Notes under the pieces: generated by a model | The model's database searches: none | What the model was told of the DNA's origin: nothing | Seen by the model: only the letters and a program-made list of their open reading frames with translations | Shown: positions 31,286 to 42,975 of the stretch, one piece after another | Layout of the letters: every line of letters begins with the position of its first letter | How positions within the stretch are numbered: the stretch's first letter is position 1 | Translations under genes and position numbers: made by a program | Assembly: GCA_030035585.1 (NCBI GenBank) | Contig: CM057481.1 | Location: 8,767,128 to 8,831,127, forward strand | Reading direction: 5' to 3' | Source: Dugong dugon | Lineage: Eukaryota > Chordata > Mammalia > Sirenia > Dugongidae | Length of the DNA: 64,000 bases

Positions 31286-34200
31286 CTGCAAGAGAAAGAA
31301 AAAAGTTAACGCAACAGTGGGGGAAACTGTAGTGAAACACAGCGCAGAGGGCAGATGGGGAGTGGAAACACACCCAGTTTGACAGGATAAACCAAGCTGA
31401 TACAGTGGCATTTTAAAGAGCATCCTGGGAGGAAGCCTGAGATAAACAAGTGGTCACTCTAAGCTCAGAAAAAGCATTCAGCACATAAGGCACTATGCCA
31501 GGCTTTAAGCTTTAAATGAAAAGTTAAGGCTATTACTGTAAGAGCTCCATGTTTTATCCCAAAACTTCTCCCACACAATTAAAAATCTAAGTGCATTGTC
31601 TCACATTCTTGGAAGCAATGAAGTTCTGGACCTTCCCCCCAGCTGGATGACATTAAACATACTAGACTTAACGCAAGCAAATAAAAATGGGACACATATA
31701 TTAAAAAGCACTTGATCCACCACTGGTTTGGAATATGTGAAGGAACAGTCTTTACCTGCATCACTCTGAAAGCACATTTTTTGCCTTGATAGGATCCTAA
31801 CAGGGTCAAAGAGCTCCATAATTTGACAAGACCACTGTGGAAAGACCAGGAAAGCATCAAGTTAAATATTCATCTCGGCAACCTCTCCCTAATATTTTGT
31901 TTGTGATGGTCCAGAGAGTGATTGCTTTTTACCAGAAACCCCAATTTAAATAAGAAAACCTTAAAAGCAAAAGCACAGTGTGTCAAAGGCAATTATAAAA
32001 TGAACCTTGATTCAGGAACGTTTCTAAAATAGACAGTTTAGACCATAACCATCAACTGGAAAACTCCAAGTTGTTGTTAGGGGCCATTGGGTTGATGTTC
32101 AACTCACAGCAACCCCATGTGACAGAACTGCCCCATAGTTTTCTTGCCTGTAATCTTTATGGGAACAGACCACCATGTCTTTCCCCCACGGAGCCACTGG
32201 GTGGGTAGGAACCCCAACCTTTCAGTTTGCAGCTGATCACTGAACCACTGCACCACCAGGGCCCCTTGGAGAACTCTACGGATGTCACCAAGTCACAAGT
32301 TTTGCTGTCTTTAGAGTATACACTCCTGGTGGGTGACATTCATATTCTCCCCAGTTTAAACTCCCTCAAGCTGCTCAGAGTTCGCAATGACAAAACTCTT
32401 CATTCTCAGAAGACTATTTCTGCTCTACTTCCCCATCTCTCTCTGCCCGGTTGTATTGGAATTGTACCAGTTGTACCTGCTACATATTCTCAAGATGGCT
32501 GACAAGGTCTTCTCTTCGTATGTCAGGACGTCCAAGGTCAAAGCAGCACCAACCTACATATGGAATAACGCTACTGTCAGACGAGCATCATCACCATTCC
32601 TGAGTAAATCTTGTCCACTGTAAGTGTTTGCCTCCAGCGTTACTGACATTACTGTATCCTGTTATTCTCCCTGACCCCCAAGATGAGGATCAATCCCAAC
32701 AGGACCCTGTACTTCCTCTAACATGTTTTTCTACTAATGAACCAAGACCATTAGCCCCATGAGACAGAGGCCATACCTGTTTACAGCTATATCTCTAGGG
32801 ACCAAGTTCTATTCCTGGCACGTAGAAGGTACAGATTTTTTTTTTAACTTTTTATTTGAAAAATGAGTCACAGGAGTTTACAAAGGAATGTACGGGGAGA
32901 TCCTGTGCACCCTTCACCCAACCTCCTTCAATGGCAACGTCTTGCATAACTATAGTACAGTATAAAAACCAGGAAACTGACACTGGTACAATCCAGAGTT
33001 TGTTCACTTATCAGTTACACAGGTACTCATATTTATGTGTGTGTGTGTGTGTAGTCTGGTACAATTTTATCACATTATGTAGTTTCATGTAACTATTACC
33101 ACAATCAAAATAGAGCACTGTAAGGTCACCCCAAGTCTCCCTCATTCTACCCCTTTATAGCCACACCCACCTGTTCTCCCATCCCTAACCCCGGACAACC
33201 ACTCGTCTGTTCTCCAGATTAGATAAATTACGGTATTTCAGAGTGTTACATAAATGGTATCATGCAGTATTTCATCTTTCGGTACTGGCTTTTTTCACTC
33301 AGCGTAATTCGCTGGAGATTCATCCAGGTTGTTGTGTGTATCAATAGTTCATTCCTTTTACTGATGAGTAATATCCCAAAGTATGAAGGTACCACAGTTT
33401 GTTCACCCATTACCCACTGAAGGACATATGGGGTGATTCCAGGTTTTGGCTATTACAGACAAAGCTACTGTGAACACTTGTGTACGGGTATTTTGTGAAC
33501 GTAAGTTTTCACTTCTCTGGGATAAATACCCAAGAATGGAACTGCTGGGTCACATGGGGGTTGCAGGTTTAGGTTTTTTTTTTTTTTCCATAGAAGAAAC
33601 TGCCAAACTGTGTTCCAGAGTGATCGTGGTGCGTTATATCCCCACCAGCAACATATGAGTGATGAGTTTCTCCACATCCTCACGAAAAGCTGGTGCTATC
33701 ACTACTCTCTATTTCACTCATTCTGACAGGTGTGTAGTGATAGCTCCTGTTTTTAACTTGCACTTCTCTGACAGCTAATGATCTCAAACATCTTTTCATG
33801 TACTTATTCGCCATCTGTATATCCTCTTTGGTGAAATGTCTGTTCATGTCTTTTGCCCATTTTCTAACTGGACTGTTTGGTTATTTTGCTGTTGAGTTTT
33901 GAGAATTCTTCCTATATTCTACACATTAGTCCTGTCAAAAATGTGGTTTGCAAATATTTTCTCTCAGTCTGTACTTTGTCTTTTCATCGCTGAACAATCT
34001 TTCACGGAGTCAGTTTTTCATTTTGATGAGATGCTCAGCAGATTTGACTGAATGTATGAAGCAGGAATTAATTTCCTGAGAATCCCGTGTCTGTGTTCTC
34101 TGGCTAGGCTTCCAAAACTCCACTTGTTTTCAAGTGAATGCTAGAACAATGCTCCTCAAAGTGCTTGTCCACAACAAGGATCTTGTACCAGAATGTCAAT

Positions 34201-34799
34201 CAACAATGTCACTATGTACCCTGCTTAGTTAAGTTGGCATTTTTTCCTAAGAAGACTTTCTCCTAAAAGGAGAAAGCCCTTCATCTCTTTGTGAGGTGCA
34301 GAAACTGTTTGTGGGTTGCTAGTCTGGGTCATATTTTGAGTAGCACTGTGCTAGAACAAGCACTTCCTAACAAGTTCCTATAAGGCATATTAGAACAGTC
34401 TACCAAAAATGGGCCCTTTCCGAAAGCCGGCTTCTGTATGCCAAATACTGTTTTAAAAGAATCTTTTGGAAAGTATTTCTTACAAAGACCTTAGGAATGG
34501 TCAATCTACAAAGTCATTCCGTACCTCCCCGAACAGGTCCTTCAAAGCCAAAATAACCAACTGTTTAAACTGTGCAGCAGTCAGTTCAATGCCACGCTCT
34601 TGAAATTCTCTGTAAAAGAAAAAAAAGAAAAGAAAAAAATTCATGATTAGATTTCATGATCTTCAGAATCAACAAAGCAAAATCTAAAACAGAACCTGGG
34701 AGACTGAACTTACAGGCGGACTTTCAGGTAGTGGTGCTCAGAGGGACTTTTATAAACTATTCTTTCATATGTGGCAGGTGACACTGGAATCCTTTCCAT
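31229..34799 (-). CDS. RPP14: RPP14: ribonuclease P/MRP protein subunit p14, coding span
   Basis: RPP14 is a small POP5/Rpp14-family subunit of RNase P and RNase MRP, acting in the nucleus in tRNA 5' maturation and in rRNA processing. Five coding exons join in phase: 34714-34799, 34525-34609, 32477-32553, 31756-31834 and 31229-31285. They give 127 residues against 124 in human. The protein starts [20 protein letters not shown], has the core ATT-TTC-CAA block ([18 protein letters not shown]), and ends [14 protein letters not shown]. All introns have GT..AG ends. The same terminal exon continues into the HTD2 cistron, whose ATG is 108 bases after this stop. The human start Met position is ATT here, and an ATG three codons earlier is used. 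Confidence 0.93.
31756..31834 (-). CDS. RPP14: RPP14 coding exon 4
   Basis: The acceptor is ctttccacag and the donor gtaaag. After the base that completes Ser it encodes [20 protein letters not shown] then AFRVMQ. This block is almost identical to the human protein and is the most conserved part of the family. Confidence 0.94.
32069..32267 (-). mobile_element. AfroSINE in RPP14 intron
   Basis: A reverse copy starting TTGTTGTTAGGGGCCATTGG (RTE-type tail) and ending TGAACCACTGCACCACCAGG. Confidence 0.9.
32477..32553 (-). CDS. RPP14: RPP14 coding exon 3
   Basis: The acceptor is catatgtag and the donor gtacaa. The exon encodes [20 protein letters not shown] and LRICS plus AG of the next Ser codon. 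The [16 protein letters not shown] core is the same as I recall from human. It is too short to stand out as an open frame and was found by matching the missing segment between its neighbours. Confidence 0.92.
32836..34030 (-). mobile_element. Old L1 3' end in RPP14 intron
   Basis: A reverse L1 3' UTR that starts with a poly(T) tail (GATTTTTTTTTTAACTTTTT). It contains TTCTCCACATCCTCACGAAA and CTTTTGCCCATTTTCTAACT from the ORF2 end. A (TG) run lies at 33036-33053. It is inactive. Confidence 0.75.
34031..34520. other. RPP14 intron, no recognised element
   Basis: Unique sequence. A weak MER5-like start (GCTCCTCAAAGTGCTTGTCC) at 34150 is too diverged to call. Confidence 0.35.
34525..34609 (-). 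CDS. RPP14: RPP14 coding exon 2
   Basis: The acceptor is ttttacag. The first base completes CT|A (Leu). The exon then encodes [20 protein letters not shown] and ALKDLFGE before a gtacgg donor. It aligns with human residues 30-57, allowing for the three-residue N-terminal extension. Confidence 0.93.
34714..34799 (-). CDS. RPP14: RPP14 coding exon 1 (start codon exon)
   Basis: The exon begins at 34811 after a ctatag acceptor. An in-frame TGA lies three codons before the ATG at 34799-34797, which has G at -3 and G at +4. It encodes 28 residues plus the first two bases of a Leu codon, then a gtaagt donor. In human the start Met aligns with the fourth codon here, which is ATT (Ile). No other in-frame ATG occurs until near the C-terminus. 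Confidence 0.9.
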
Positions 34800-34879
34800 T
34801 GCTGATCACACCTATAGAAAGAGTCAAGAGGACTAGAAGTTATCAAGGTATAAATTATTTTCACATTTTTAATGAGAAT

Positions 34880-35040
34880 CTGGGGCCCTGGTGGTGCAGT
34901 GATTAAACATTTGGCCACTAACATAAAGGTCAGCAGTTCACATCCACCAGCCGCTCCTTGGAAACCCTGTGGCAGTTCTGCTCTGCCCTGTAGGGTCGCT
35001 ATGAGTCGGAATCGACTTGATGGCAACAGGTTTTGGTTTT
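34880..35040 (+). mobile_element. AfroSINE (short subfamily) with target duplication
   Basis: It runs from GGGGCCCTGGTGGTGCAGTG to GACTTGATGGCAACAGGTTT. The 9-bp flanks AATGAGAAT lie at 34871-34879 and 35041-35049. Confidence 0.95.
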
Positions 35041-35207
35041 AATGAGAATTGGGCTTTTTTTTTTTTTTTTTTTAAAGACCTCCTAGTACAGTAACTCATC
35101 CAATTCTGGTCAAACTAAGGTTATGCGTATAGACACTAAGGAAATCTCTATATTTCATATAAGCCAGACCAGTATACTCTTACTTAAATACTAGTCACAC
35201 TCTTCCT

Positions 35208-35350
35208 TACTGACCACTCAGCTCTGTGCTAAATGCTTAGCTCATTTTTCTTCAAAATGATCTTACAGGGTGAACGCTATTATTATCCTCGTTTCGAGAA
35301 AAGGAAACTAAGGCTTAGGTAACACTTGCCCAAAGGCAGCCAGAGATTCC
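35208..35350 (-). mobile_element. MIR
   Basis: A reverse MIR: TGTGCTAAATGCTTAGCTCA, TATTATTATCCTCGTTTCGA and CACTTGCCCAAAGGCAGCCA. A T run lies just before it at 35055-35073. Confidence 0.65.
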
Positions 35351-36689
35351 AACCACTCCTGAGTCCCCTCAGGACTACTCTGATACGATACCTCTTTATC
35401 CAAAGTAAAAGCATGATAAGGGAGTAAAACCAGGGCTCTGAAGCCCCTCTTGTTACTCCAGCCAACAGAGAACATGAAGAGCAGAACGAGGGGTGGCCGT
35501 TCTGCTGTCCCGACCCATCCTCCGTCTGCCTGTTCCTTCAGTCTGCTTGCCCCAGGCTAGTCTGTGCAGGGCTATTTGGCAGGCCAGTGAGAGGGGTGTG
35601 AGAAGAGGATTCCTTGAATGGGAACGCAATGCTGTTTCTAATGAACTTGGAACTTTAAACGACTTAGACATGCTGGTCCACCTGGAGAGAATCTCTCTTC
35701 TCGGCTCCACTCCCATCTCACTCTCCACCTGGAGAACTCCTAACTCATCCTTTTAGTTTTAGCTGAAATGTCACCTCTTCTGGGAGGCCTTCTCTTTTTT
35801 ACTGATGTTTCACCAGCACCACCAGATCCTCAAAAACTATTTGCGGAGTGAAGGAAATGCCCAGTAGCCTGGTTCTTCCTGAGACCTGTTCTCACCTTTT
35901 ACTTTGAAGTCATAAAATCGGACCATGTCAAACAGCGAGAACTGGAAGGGGCCTTAGTAATCATCCAGCCCAACACTGCTGCTTTGTAGACCAGGAAACC
36001 CACGCTGACCAAGAGCCTCATCCTCGGTCACACCGCTATGGACCAGCAGCCACAAAAACCCCTCCAGGTCAGGCCCAGTTGCAACCGCTCTCAGACAATG
36101 AGCTCCAGAGACAAATGAGAAGTCAGGATCAAAGAGCTACATCCTGCCCTCCATTCCATAAACACTAACATTCACTATGTCTGACACAGAAGAGGTATTC
36201 AACAAACACTTGTCAATCAACTGAGTGAGTGAATGGCAGTAGTTGTAGGCCTGTGGGTTCAATCAAGTCTTTGGTTTCAGGATAACAGCATTAGTTGCCT
36301 AGTGCTTCTCCTTCCCAGCCACTAGTCTCCCCTGACTAGGTGAGCAGGAAGAACGGGAAGCTCACCTATCTCATTCACTGCTTGGCATATAGTAAGTGTT
36401 TTTAAGCGTTACTGACTGTGCTGATGGGAGACGGCTGCCTGAGGCAGGGAATGAGAATAGGTAAAACTTGAAGCGTAAATGTTCGCTGAGCAATCACTTC
36501 TCCATAACCCTCAGTCCCCAGGGTCAGTGACAGCGCTGCGCTCTGAGGGCTGTCCTAAGATTAAATGATGCGATGCCTGGAAGCGCAGCACACAGCCTGG
36601 CATATTCACCATGCTCCCCAGGAAAGGCGAGTGCTCCCATAGCGGCCATCATCACCTTTTTAATGGCTGCAGGGATTTTCTCTAACTGA
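35351..36689. other. RPP14 intron 1, mostly unique
   Basis: A MIR 3' end may lie at 36555-36605 (TAAGATTAAATGATGCGATG). Several small overlapping frames have no product I recognise. Confidence 0.35.
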
Positions 36690-37345
36690 TCTGTTCCCAA
36701 CAGGTGGTCTTGCTTCACCCCTGCTCTCCTCCACAATCTATTCCCCACAGCAGCCAGAAAACGAACCTCATAAAACCTACTCACGCCACTGCTTCCTCTG
36801 CTCGAAACCTTGCCCTGGTTCCCACTTCACTCTGAAGAAATAAAGTCCTTACAGAGGCCAGAAAGGCCCTACCTTAACTGTACTCTGCTCCCCCACCTCT
36901 GATCTCACTTTCTATCATTCTCTCCCTTCCCCACACTGGCCTCCTAGCTCTTTTTCATATACCAGTCTCCTGCCCTTCTAGGTTTCCGCTCTAACTCTTC
37001 CCCGTGCTGGGAATGCTCTTCTTCCAGGTGTCACATGGCTCATAACTTCATCTCCTGTATAGCTTTGCTCCAATCTCACTCCTCAATTTGGCCCAGTGGC
37101 CATCCTGTCTTAATATTGCAAGCATCCCAAGCCCCTGTCCTTGCTCTATTTGTTTTTCCTCATAGCGCTTACCACCACCTAACATAATCACGTAATTCAC
37201 TTCCTCTTTATTTGTTCTCCCCTTCCCCACCCCAATAGACTACACTCCAGGAGAGGTAGGGATCTTTCTGTCTTATTCACTCCTGTTTCCCAAGGACCTA
37301 AAACTGTGCGTCGTACACAACAGTGGGCGTTCAACACAGTTTTTG
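36690..37345 (+). mobile_element. L2 LINE 3' end
   Basis: L2 3' text: GCTGGGAATGCTCTTCTTCC, CCTCATAGCGCTTACCACCA and GACCTAAAACTGTGCGTCGT. It ends near the RPP14 CpG island. Confidence 0.55.
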
Positions 37346-37419
37346 GGATAAATCAGTGATTTAAAAAAAAAAAGTCACCCAACTCCGTACTTTTTTCGAC
37401 TACCGCACACTTACTTAGC

Positions 37420-37965
37420 GCCCACCTCGTGCCAGATGCATGCAGCTTGCTCTGCACACGTGGTCCTGCTCTATCCTTCCCGCCACCCTCTGCGACCGAG
37501 ACCATTAGGTACGTTGTACCGAAGCCGGGGAGGTTCGTGGCCAGGCCTCGCCCTCTGCCCGCGGCCACCTCCCGGCGGCGTCCTCGGCCGGGGACGGGTC
37601 GGGATCGGAAGCGGCCCAGCGCGGCCCGCCAGCCCACCTCGTCGTTCCCGCCCAGCGCGTCCACACCTGGCGCGCGCGACCAAGCGTCACCAGCGCGGCC
37701 GACTGAGCCGCTTCCGAAGTTCCGTTGCTCTCCGGTGGGCTTCCGCCTATCAGCTCTCCGTCGGCCTGGTCTGGCGCACCCCTACCCCCGAGCGCTTCCT
37801 GTTCGCGGCAAGAATCCGCTAGGGCTAGGGACGCCCATGCAGAGCCCAGAGCCTGGGCCGAGGAAACTCCGGGCGTGTTTACGTTTGCTTCCCTCTGTTC
37901 GCCCCCGGATGCGTGACGACTCGGCGCGGATGTGACGTCATCTGTGGCGTCACCCTAACGACCCA
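37420..37965 (-). promoter_or_regulatory. RPP14: RPP14 CpG-island promoter and probable noncoding first exon
   Basis: A CpG-dense block lies 2.6 kb upstream of the first RPP14 coding exon, where the 5' noncoding exon is expected. A plausible minus-strand donor (acgag then gtgggc) would end that exon at 37638. Several long open frames cross the block on both strands, as expected from its GC content, and none resembles a known protein. The exact start site and the donor are inference. Confidence 0.7.
37933..37940. promoter_or_regulatory. Palindromic CRE (TGACGTCA) at the RPP14 promoter
   Basis: The full 8-bp CREB/ATF consensus TGACGTCA is present. Half-site-like TGACG and CGTCA cores lie within about 30 bp on both sides (near 37914 and 37949). 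It is about 300 bp upstream of the proposed first-exon donor. Binding is inferred from the motif only. Confidence 0.6.
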
Positions 37966-38159
37966 GGCGTGAGTTCAGATGAGGCGCTGGGACGGTCGAG
38001 CTCAGCGCCCCCTGGTGCCCATCGTGGGGAAAACAGTGAGTGCAAATACTCTATTCCATCCCTCCCCCGTACATAGGAGCTGCTCCTTTTAGGCAACCCT
38101 GAGCAGCATATCCAAACAGGAAACTTTGTAAAACAGGCAGTCCTTTGAGTTAGAGTCCC

Positions 38160-38315
38160 TAGAAAACCCGTTGCCGTAGCGTCGATTTCGACTCATAGAG
38201 ACCCTATAGGACAGAGTAGAACTGCCCCGTAGGGTTTCCAGGGAGCGGCTGGTGGATTGGAACTGCCGGCCTTTTGGTTAGCAGCCAAGCTCTTAACCAC
38301 TTCGCCACCAGGCAT
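38160..38315 (-). mobile_element. AfroSINE (short subfamily)
   Basis: A near-consensus reverse copy: AACCCGTTGCCGTAGCGTCG, AGGGTTTCCAGGGAGCGGCT and AAGCTCTTAACCACTTCGCC. Confidence 0.94.
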
Positions 38316-39440
38316 TGATTTATTTTAAGGTGAGGGCATCATTTTAGTAAAATAATGTGAAATAAAAATCAGGACCTGCCCCTTACTGTCACAAGAGGGC
38401 ACTCTGGACCACCCTCTGCATGCCTTTCCTTACACCTGCAAGGAGCCCTCTTCCGTAGGACGCCGAAGAGAAGGAACTGTGAACGCGCTCACCGCCTCTT
38501 ATCTGCAAGTCTGAAATACAAAAAAGCCTGGAAGCCAAAGCGCTCTTCGTTTGGCGTCAGTACTCAATCTGAACTGAGGGAGGCTTTTTATAGCGTTTGT
38601 CCCACTTACTGTGGATATTCATACATCGCACAGCAGAAATATGAATGCGTTTGATCATCTAAGGCCCCCCAGACCCCACTGGGAGTGTTACATAATATAT
38701 AGTACACATACCATAATACCTTTCTACAACTGGAAGATTTCTGAATTCTGAAACACGTCTGGTCCTGAGAATTTGGGGACGTACACTCAAAGTCAACGTT
38801 TGGCCGTTGGCTTTTCAGGCGTTGTCCTCAAGGACAGTTACCCACCCCCCAGCCAGCTTTGACTTCAGGGTCATTGAGACTATCACCTTGGTGCCACTTC
38901 CTGCCCCTAAGAATCCTTCCTTCTCATCCCTCTCCCTGCTGGAGCTCAGTGGCCTCCTAGGTGTGGCTTACAGTTCCTATTCATTCAGAATAGGATTTAG
39001 GGACCAGTTCAGGAAAGTTCCCTTCAGGAGCCAAGGGAGGAGGACTGTCCTGTTGCTGAAAGGAGAGCTAAGCAGTCAGCCATGCGCTTTCCCTGACTAG
39101 GCAAGAACCTCATAGGCCCACATCTGTTTCCAGCCCGGAGAGCAGCGACACCAGGCCTTAGACCCCTGGGTCAGCTGGGAGTACCAGACCAACAGCTCCA
39201 GGACTCTCACCTTCCAGTCTGACTTTGGCAGGTAATTTGATGACATCTCCACTGCCCCATTTGTGGCTACACTCTTACCCCCTCAAAAAAAAAAAAAAAA
39301 AGTACTATTTTTATCTGCCTCACTGAAGGGAATTGAGAGGTTTTGAAAGCAGCATCCAATTTAGGGTGGAGGGGAGGCTGATGGGAAAATCCAGGCTGCG
39401 TGGTCACAGGAGTGGCACTGCAAGAGATAAACGATGTTTC
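38316..39440. other. Intergenic sequence upstream of RPP14
   Basis: About 1.1 kb of unique sequence with an A run at 39285-39301. The 97-codon plus frame at 38807-39100 has no family match. Confidence 0.35.
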
Positions 39441-39450
39441 AGTAGAACCA

Positions 39451-39912
39451 GGCTCCCCATTGTTGGGGGGAGTATGCCTGGGTGGGCTCCCCATTGTTAG
39501 GGGGGAGTATGCATGAGTATGGCTCCCCATTGTTAGGAAGGAGTATGCATGAGTGTGGCTCCCCATTGTTAGGGGGGAGTATGCATGAGTGTGGCTCCCC
39601 ATTGTTGGCGGGGAGTATGCCTGGGTGGGCTCCCCATTGTTAGGGGGGAGTATGCCTGGGTGAGGCTTCCCACTGCTAGGGGGGCATATGCCTCAGTGAG
39701 GCTTCCCATTGTTAGGGGGGAGTGTGCCTGGGTGAGGCTTCCCATTGTTAGGGGGGAGCATGTCTGGGTGAGGCTTCCCATTGTTAGGGGGGTATGCCTG
39801 GGTGTGGCTTCCCATTGTTGGGGGGGAGTATGCCTGGGTGAGGCCTCCCATTGTTGGGGGGGGTATGCCTGGGTGCGGCTTCCCATTGTTAGGGGGCATC
39901 TGCCTGGGTGTG
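39451..39912. repeat. Minisatellite, 13 units of 33-36 bp
   Basis: Units follow GGCTCCCCATTGTTAGGGGG then GAGTATGCCTGGGTGA. The left copies carry GGCTCC and the right copies GGCTTCC, which shows stepwise spread of variants. Because most units are 36 bp, they leave open frames on both strands (39569-39916 minus, 39585-39974 plus) that read as repeated PPTMGSLTQAYS-like peptides. These are not considered genes. Confidence 0.93.
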
Positions 39913-40824
39913 GCATGAGAGACAGACAGACAGAACAGAGACTAACAAAGATGGAAAGACATCAAGAGAGTTAAAAACAAAGATGCTCCCAAATCTGGCC
40001 AAAGTGTATTTCAGCCAACCCATTTCTGAAGCAGACCCACTGAATTGCCATTTTTCATAAAAGGTTTCCTAACTTGATACAAGGAAATCTCCCGAGTAGA
40101 ACACAGGCACCTGTGGGTGTTAAATCTGCGTTCGTCATTTTAGAAAGACTTCATTAACTAACCCATTAACTAACCGATCCACGGTTATCTCCAGATTGAT
40201 ATCTAGGGTTTGGAAAGTATACAAGGGGGCCTAAGCCCGGCATTTATGTTTAATTGAACCCCAAATGTGCCTAAAGGCCGTGGGAAAGCACTTGGCCAGT
40301 AAGAAGTCTAGGGTGTTGACCTTCCCCTTCAAAGGCCACATCTCTCCAAGTGTGCTTTCCACGCCTGGCCCCCTGAGGGGCAATGAGACCCAGCTGAGAC
40401 TTCTCCCCAGGAAAACTGCTTTGGACAAACAGCATTATAATTTCCAGAGCATGGGAGGTGTGGGGGTCTCAGTGTGGGGAATGAGCCACACAGTGTGGGG
40501 AAAGAGGAGGGCAGGCTGTTCCCTGATGCCCCCTTAGCAGGATGATGCTGGGATCCAGGTGACCTCTGTTTCCTGCCTGGACATGGGAGGTCCTTAAGTA
40601 TTTGCAGAATGAATGACTGGGTTGCCTTGCCCAGCAGGAGCCCAAGCCAAGAGGCATGGCCTTGCGGACATATGGCTGAGGCTGCTGCACAACTGCCTGG
40701 TCCTGGTGATCCTAGAGGGCTGTCTGTCCTGCCAGCAGTGCTTCAGGCTCAGCTGGTAGGATGGGCAAGAGAGTGCCTACCTGAACCAGTGAAAGCACAT
40801 CACCTTCAATTATAAACAGAGAAG

Positions 40825-40995
40825 CTCCCCTCTACTTGTCAGCTGTGTGATCTTGGGCAAGACACTTCTCCTTTCCATGCCTTGGTTTCCGTGGCTGTAA
40901 AATGGGCACAGGACTGCTCTTATCTCCTAGGGCTGTGAGAAAGCTTGGTGAGGTGATGCGTGGAAAGCACAGGCAAACACCTGGCACACACTTGT
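40825..40995 (+). mobile_element. MIR
   Basis: It has TCAGCTGTGTGATCTTGGGC, GGCTGTAAAATGGGCACAGG and AAGCACAGGCAAACACCTGG. Confidence 0.75.
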
Positions 40996-42024
40996 GTGAT
41001 TCAGTTCTCCAGCCCAGGCTGACATACATTCCAATCCCAGAATTTTCTTGGACCTTCCACCAGGCAAACCAACATGTAGGATTCCCTGGGATGGGGGATA
41101 CTCACTGGGGCTCAAGTGGAAGGCACAGACTTACAGCACAGGTGGCCCTGCTCAACGAGGCAGCTAAGCTGTCACTCCTGGTCACCTGTGTCCTGGACAG
41201 GAAGTCCAGACGAACAGCAAACTGAGTTCTAACCACTACTTGTCCCTTGGTCTCTTCAATACCTGCCTGGGTGGGTCCATCCTCCTAGGAGCCCTCAACT
41301 CCAGACATTGAGGTCAAGAACCCAGTCATGATTCCCGGGGCTTTCCCTTGTTGTTTTGGAAGCTCCTGGAAGTCTTTCAGGGAGGGAGGGAGGCCTAAGC
41401 CTATCATTAAAGGCACACAGCACAGGGCCCAGCAAGGTGTGTATGAATTGTGGAGCGAGGGCAGCTAGCTGGCAGTAACCAGAGGCTGGTCATAATCATA
41501 AAGGCAGGAAATGAGGAGCAAGGGGGAGCTGTGCTTTTCTGCTTTCAAGTCTTCCTGGCACAGTAGGGCCGGAAGTGCAGAGCCAAGGGAGAACCTTGAC
41601 AACCCACTTTAAAGGTCTACCCAAACAACTCTTCCATATTCTCTGCTCATGACCCCACTGCTTTCTGGTGACAGCGGAGGAGGTGGGAGCTGTGTCCTGC
41701 TGCAGACCTGCCCACTGACTTCCAGAGCTGGGGTGGGCAGCACACACCCTGCCTGAATAGCCCCTCTGTGGGGATGGGGAAGGGCCTTCTTTTCATGTGC
41801 TCCTTGGCTGTTATACAATCCAGAACATAGTAACTCCTTCCCCTAGGAGGGTTTCTGGTCTGGGGTACTTATCCCAATCTGCGGCTTCTTCAGTGGTCCT
41901 GAGGAGACCACCTCTCATCACCCAAACCCACCAAGATGGACCTTCTCTGCCAGAACCTCACCCAGCTCAGACTTCTTGTGAATAGAGGACACTGGAACAA
42001 GTCTCAGATCTACTTTCTTTTCTG
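40996..42024. other. Intergenic sequence, no recognised element
   Basis: About 1 kb of moderately GC-rich unique DNA between RPP14 and ABHD6. The frame at 40902-41225 is not recognisable. Confidence 0.35.
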
Positions 42025-42240
42025 TTTCACTGATTTTTGCACTTACCTATATTACTTCCTTTAGGTTTCATTTACTACTTCTTGACATAGAAACTTACTG
42101 ACTTTCAGCCTTTCTTCTTTTGTATTTAGGCCTATACATTTCCCTCTGAGCACTGCTTTAGCTGCATCCCACAAGTCTGATATATTTCCATCTTTTTGTT
42201 TTTTAAGATCTGTGTTCCACACTTATAAATTATTCAGATT
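42025..42240 (-). mobile_element. L1 ORF2 fragment
   Basis: Reverse L1 text: GAGCACTGCTTTAGCTGCAT then CCCACAAGTCTGATATATTT. It is too short to code. Confidence 0.55.
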
Positions 42241-42424
42241 GAGCCCAGAATTCCATTTTAAAATGATAAAGTTCATCTCACTCTATTTCCAGAACTACTT
42301 GGCTGTAGCATCTCTGTATCAGGATTAGAAGGAATTCTGCTCCTGGGGAGGTTAGGGCACAAACAGTAACTAAATGCACAGAAGAGGGTCATAAGGAACA
42401 GCTGGATGACTCTTGCCCTTTGGT

Positions 42425-42790
42425 TCTGTTTTTAAACACTTTATTGTGCTTTAGGTGAAGTTTACAGAGCAAATTAGTTCCCCATTCAATAATTTACACA
42501 CAAGTTGTTTCGTGGCATTGGTTGCAATCCCCACAATGTATCAGCACTCTCCCCCTTTCCACCCTGAGATCCCCATTTCCATTCGTCCAGGTTTCCTGCC
42601 CCTTCCTGCCTTCTCGTCTTTGCTTTTGGGCAGAAGTTGCCCATTTAGTCTCATATACTTGGTGGTTCTAAGGAGCACGTTCCTCACGTGTGTTATGAAT
42701 TGTTTCAGAGACCTGTCTAATCTTTGGCTGAAAGTGGACATCAGGAGTGGCTGCCCTTTGCTTTTGTATACATTTTTCAATTGAATAAAA
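42425..42790 (-). mobile_element. L1 3' UTR end, reverse copy
   Basis: It starts AACACTTTATTGTGCTTTAG then GTGAAGTTTACAGAGCAAAT. It is the mirror of 4255-4612. Confidence 0.6.
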
Positions 42791-42975
42791 ACTGCAAACA
42801 TGATTTCTTAAAACGAAATTCATAAATCACCCCAGCCAAGACTTCCACTGCCTGTAGATCTAGCCTTACTTTAAAAAACACATTTTAACTTTAACAGCAA
42901 ATCTGCCACCACTGCAGTTAATTAGAAGCTCCCAAATAGAAACCATCTGCATGGAACTGATCTAGACTTAGTAAA

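Noticed and set aside
39569..39974. 115- and 129-codon frames with repeated peptides
   Set aside because: They are translations of a 36-bp minisatellite that is open on both strands. There is no start context or family match.
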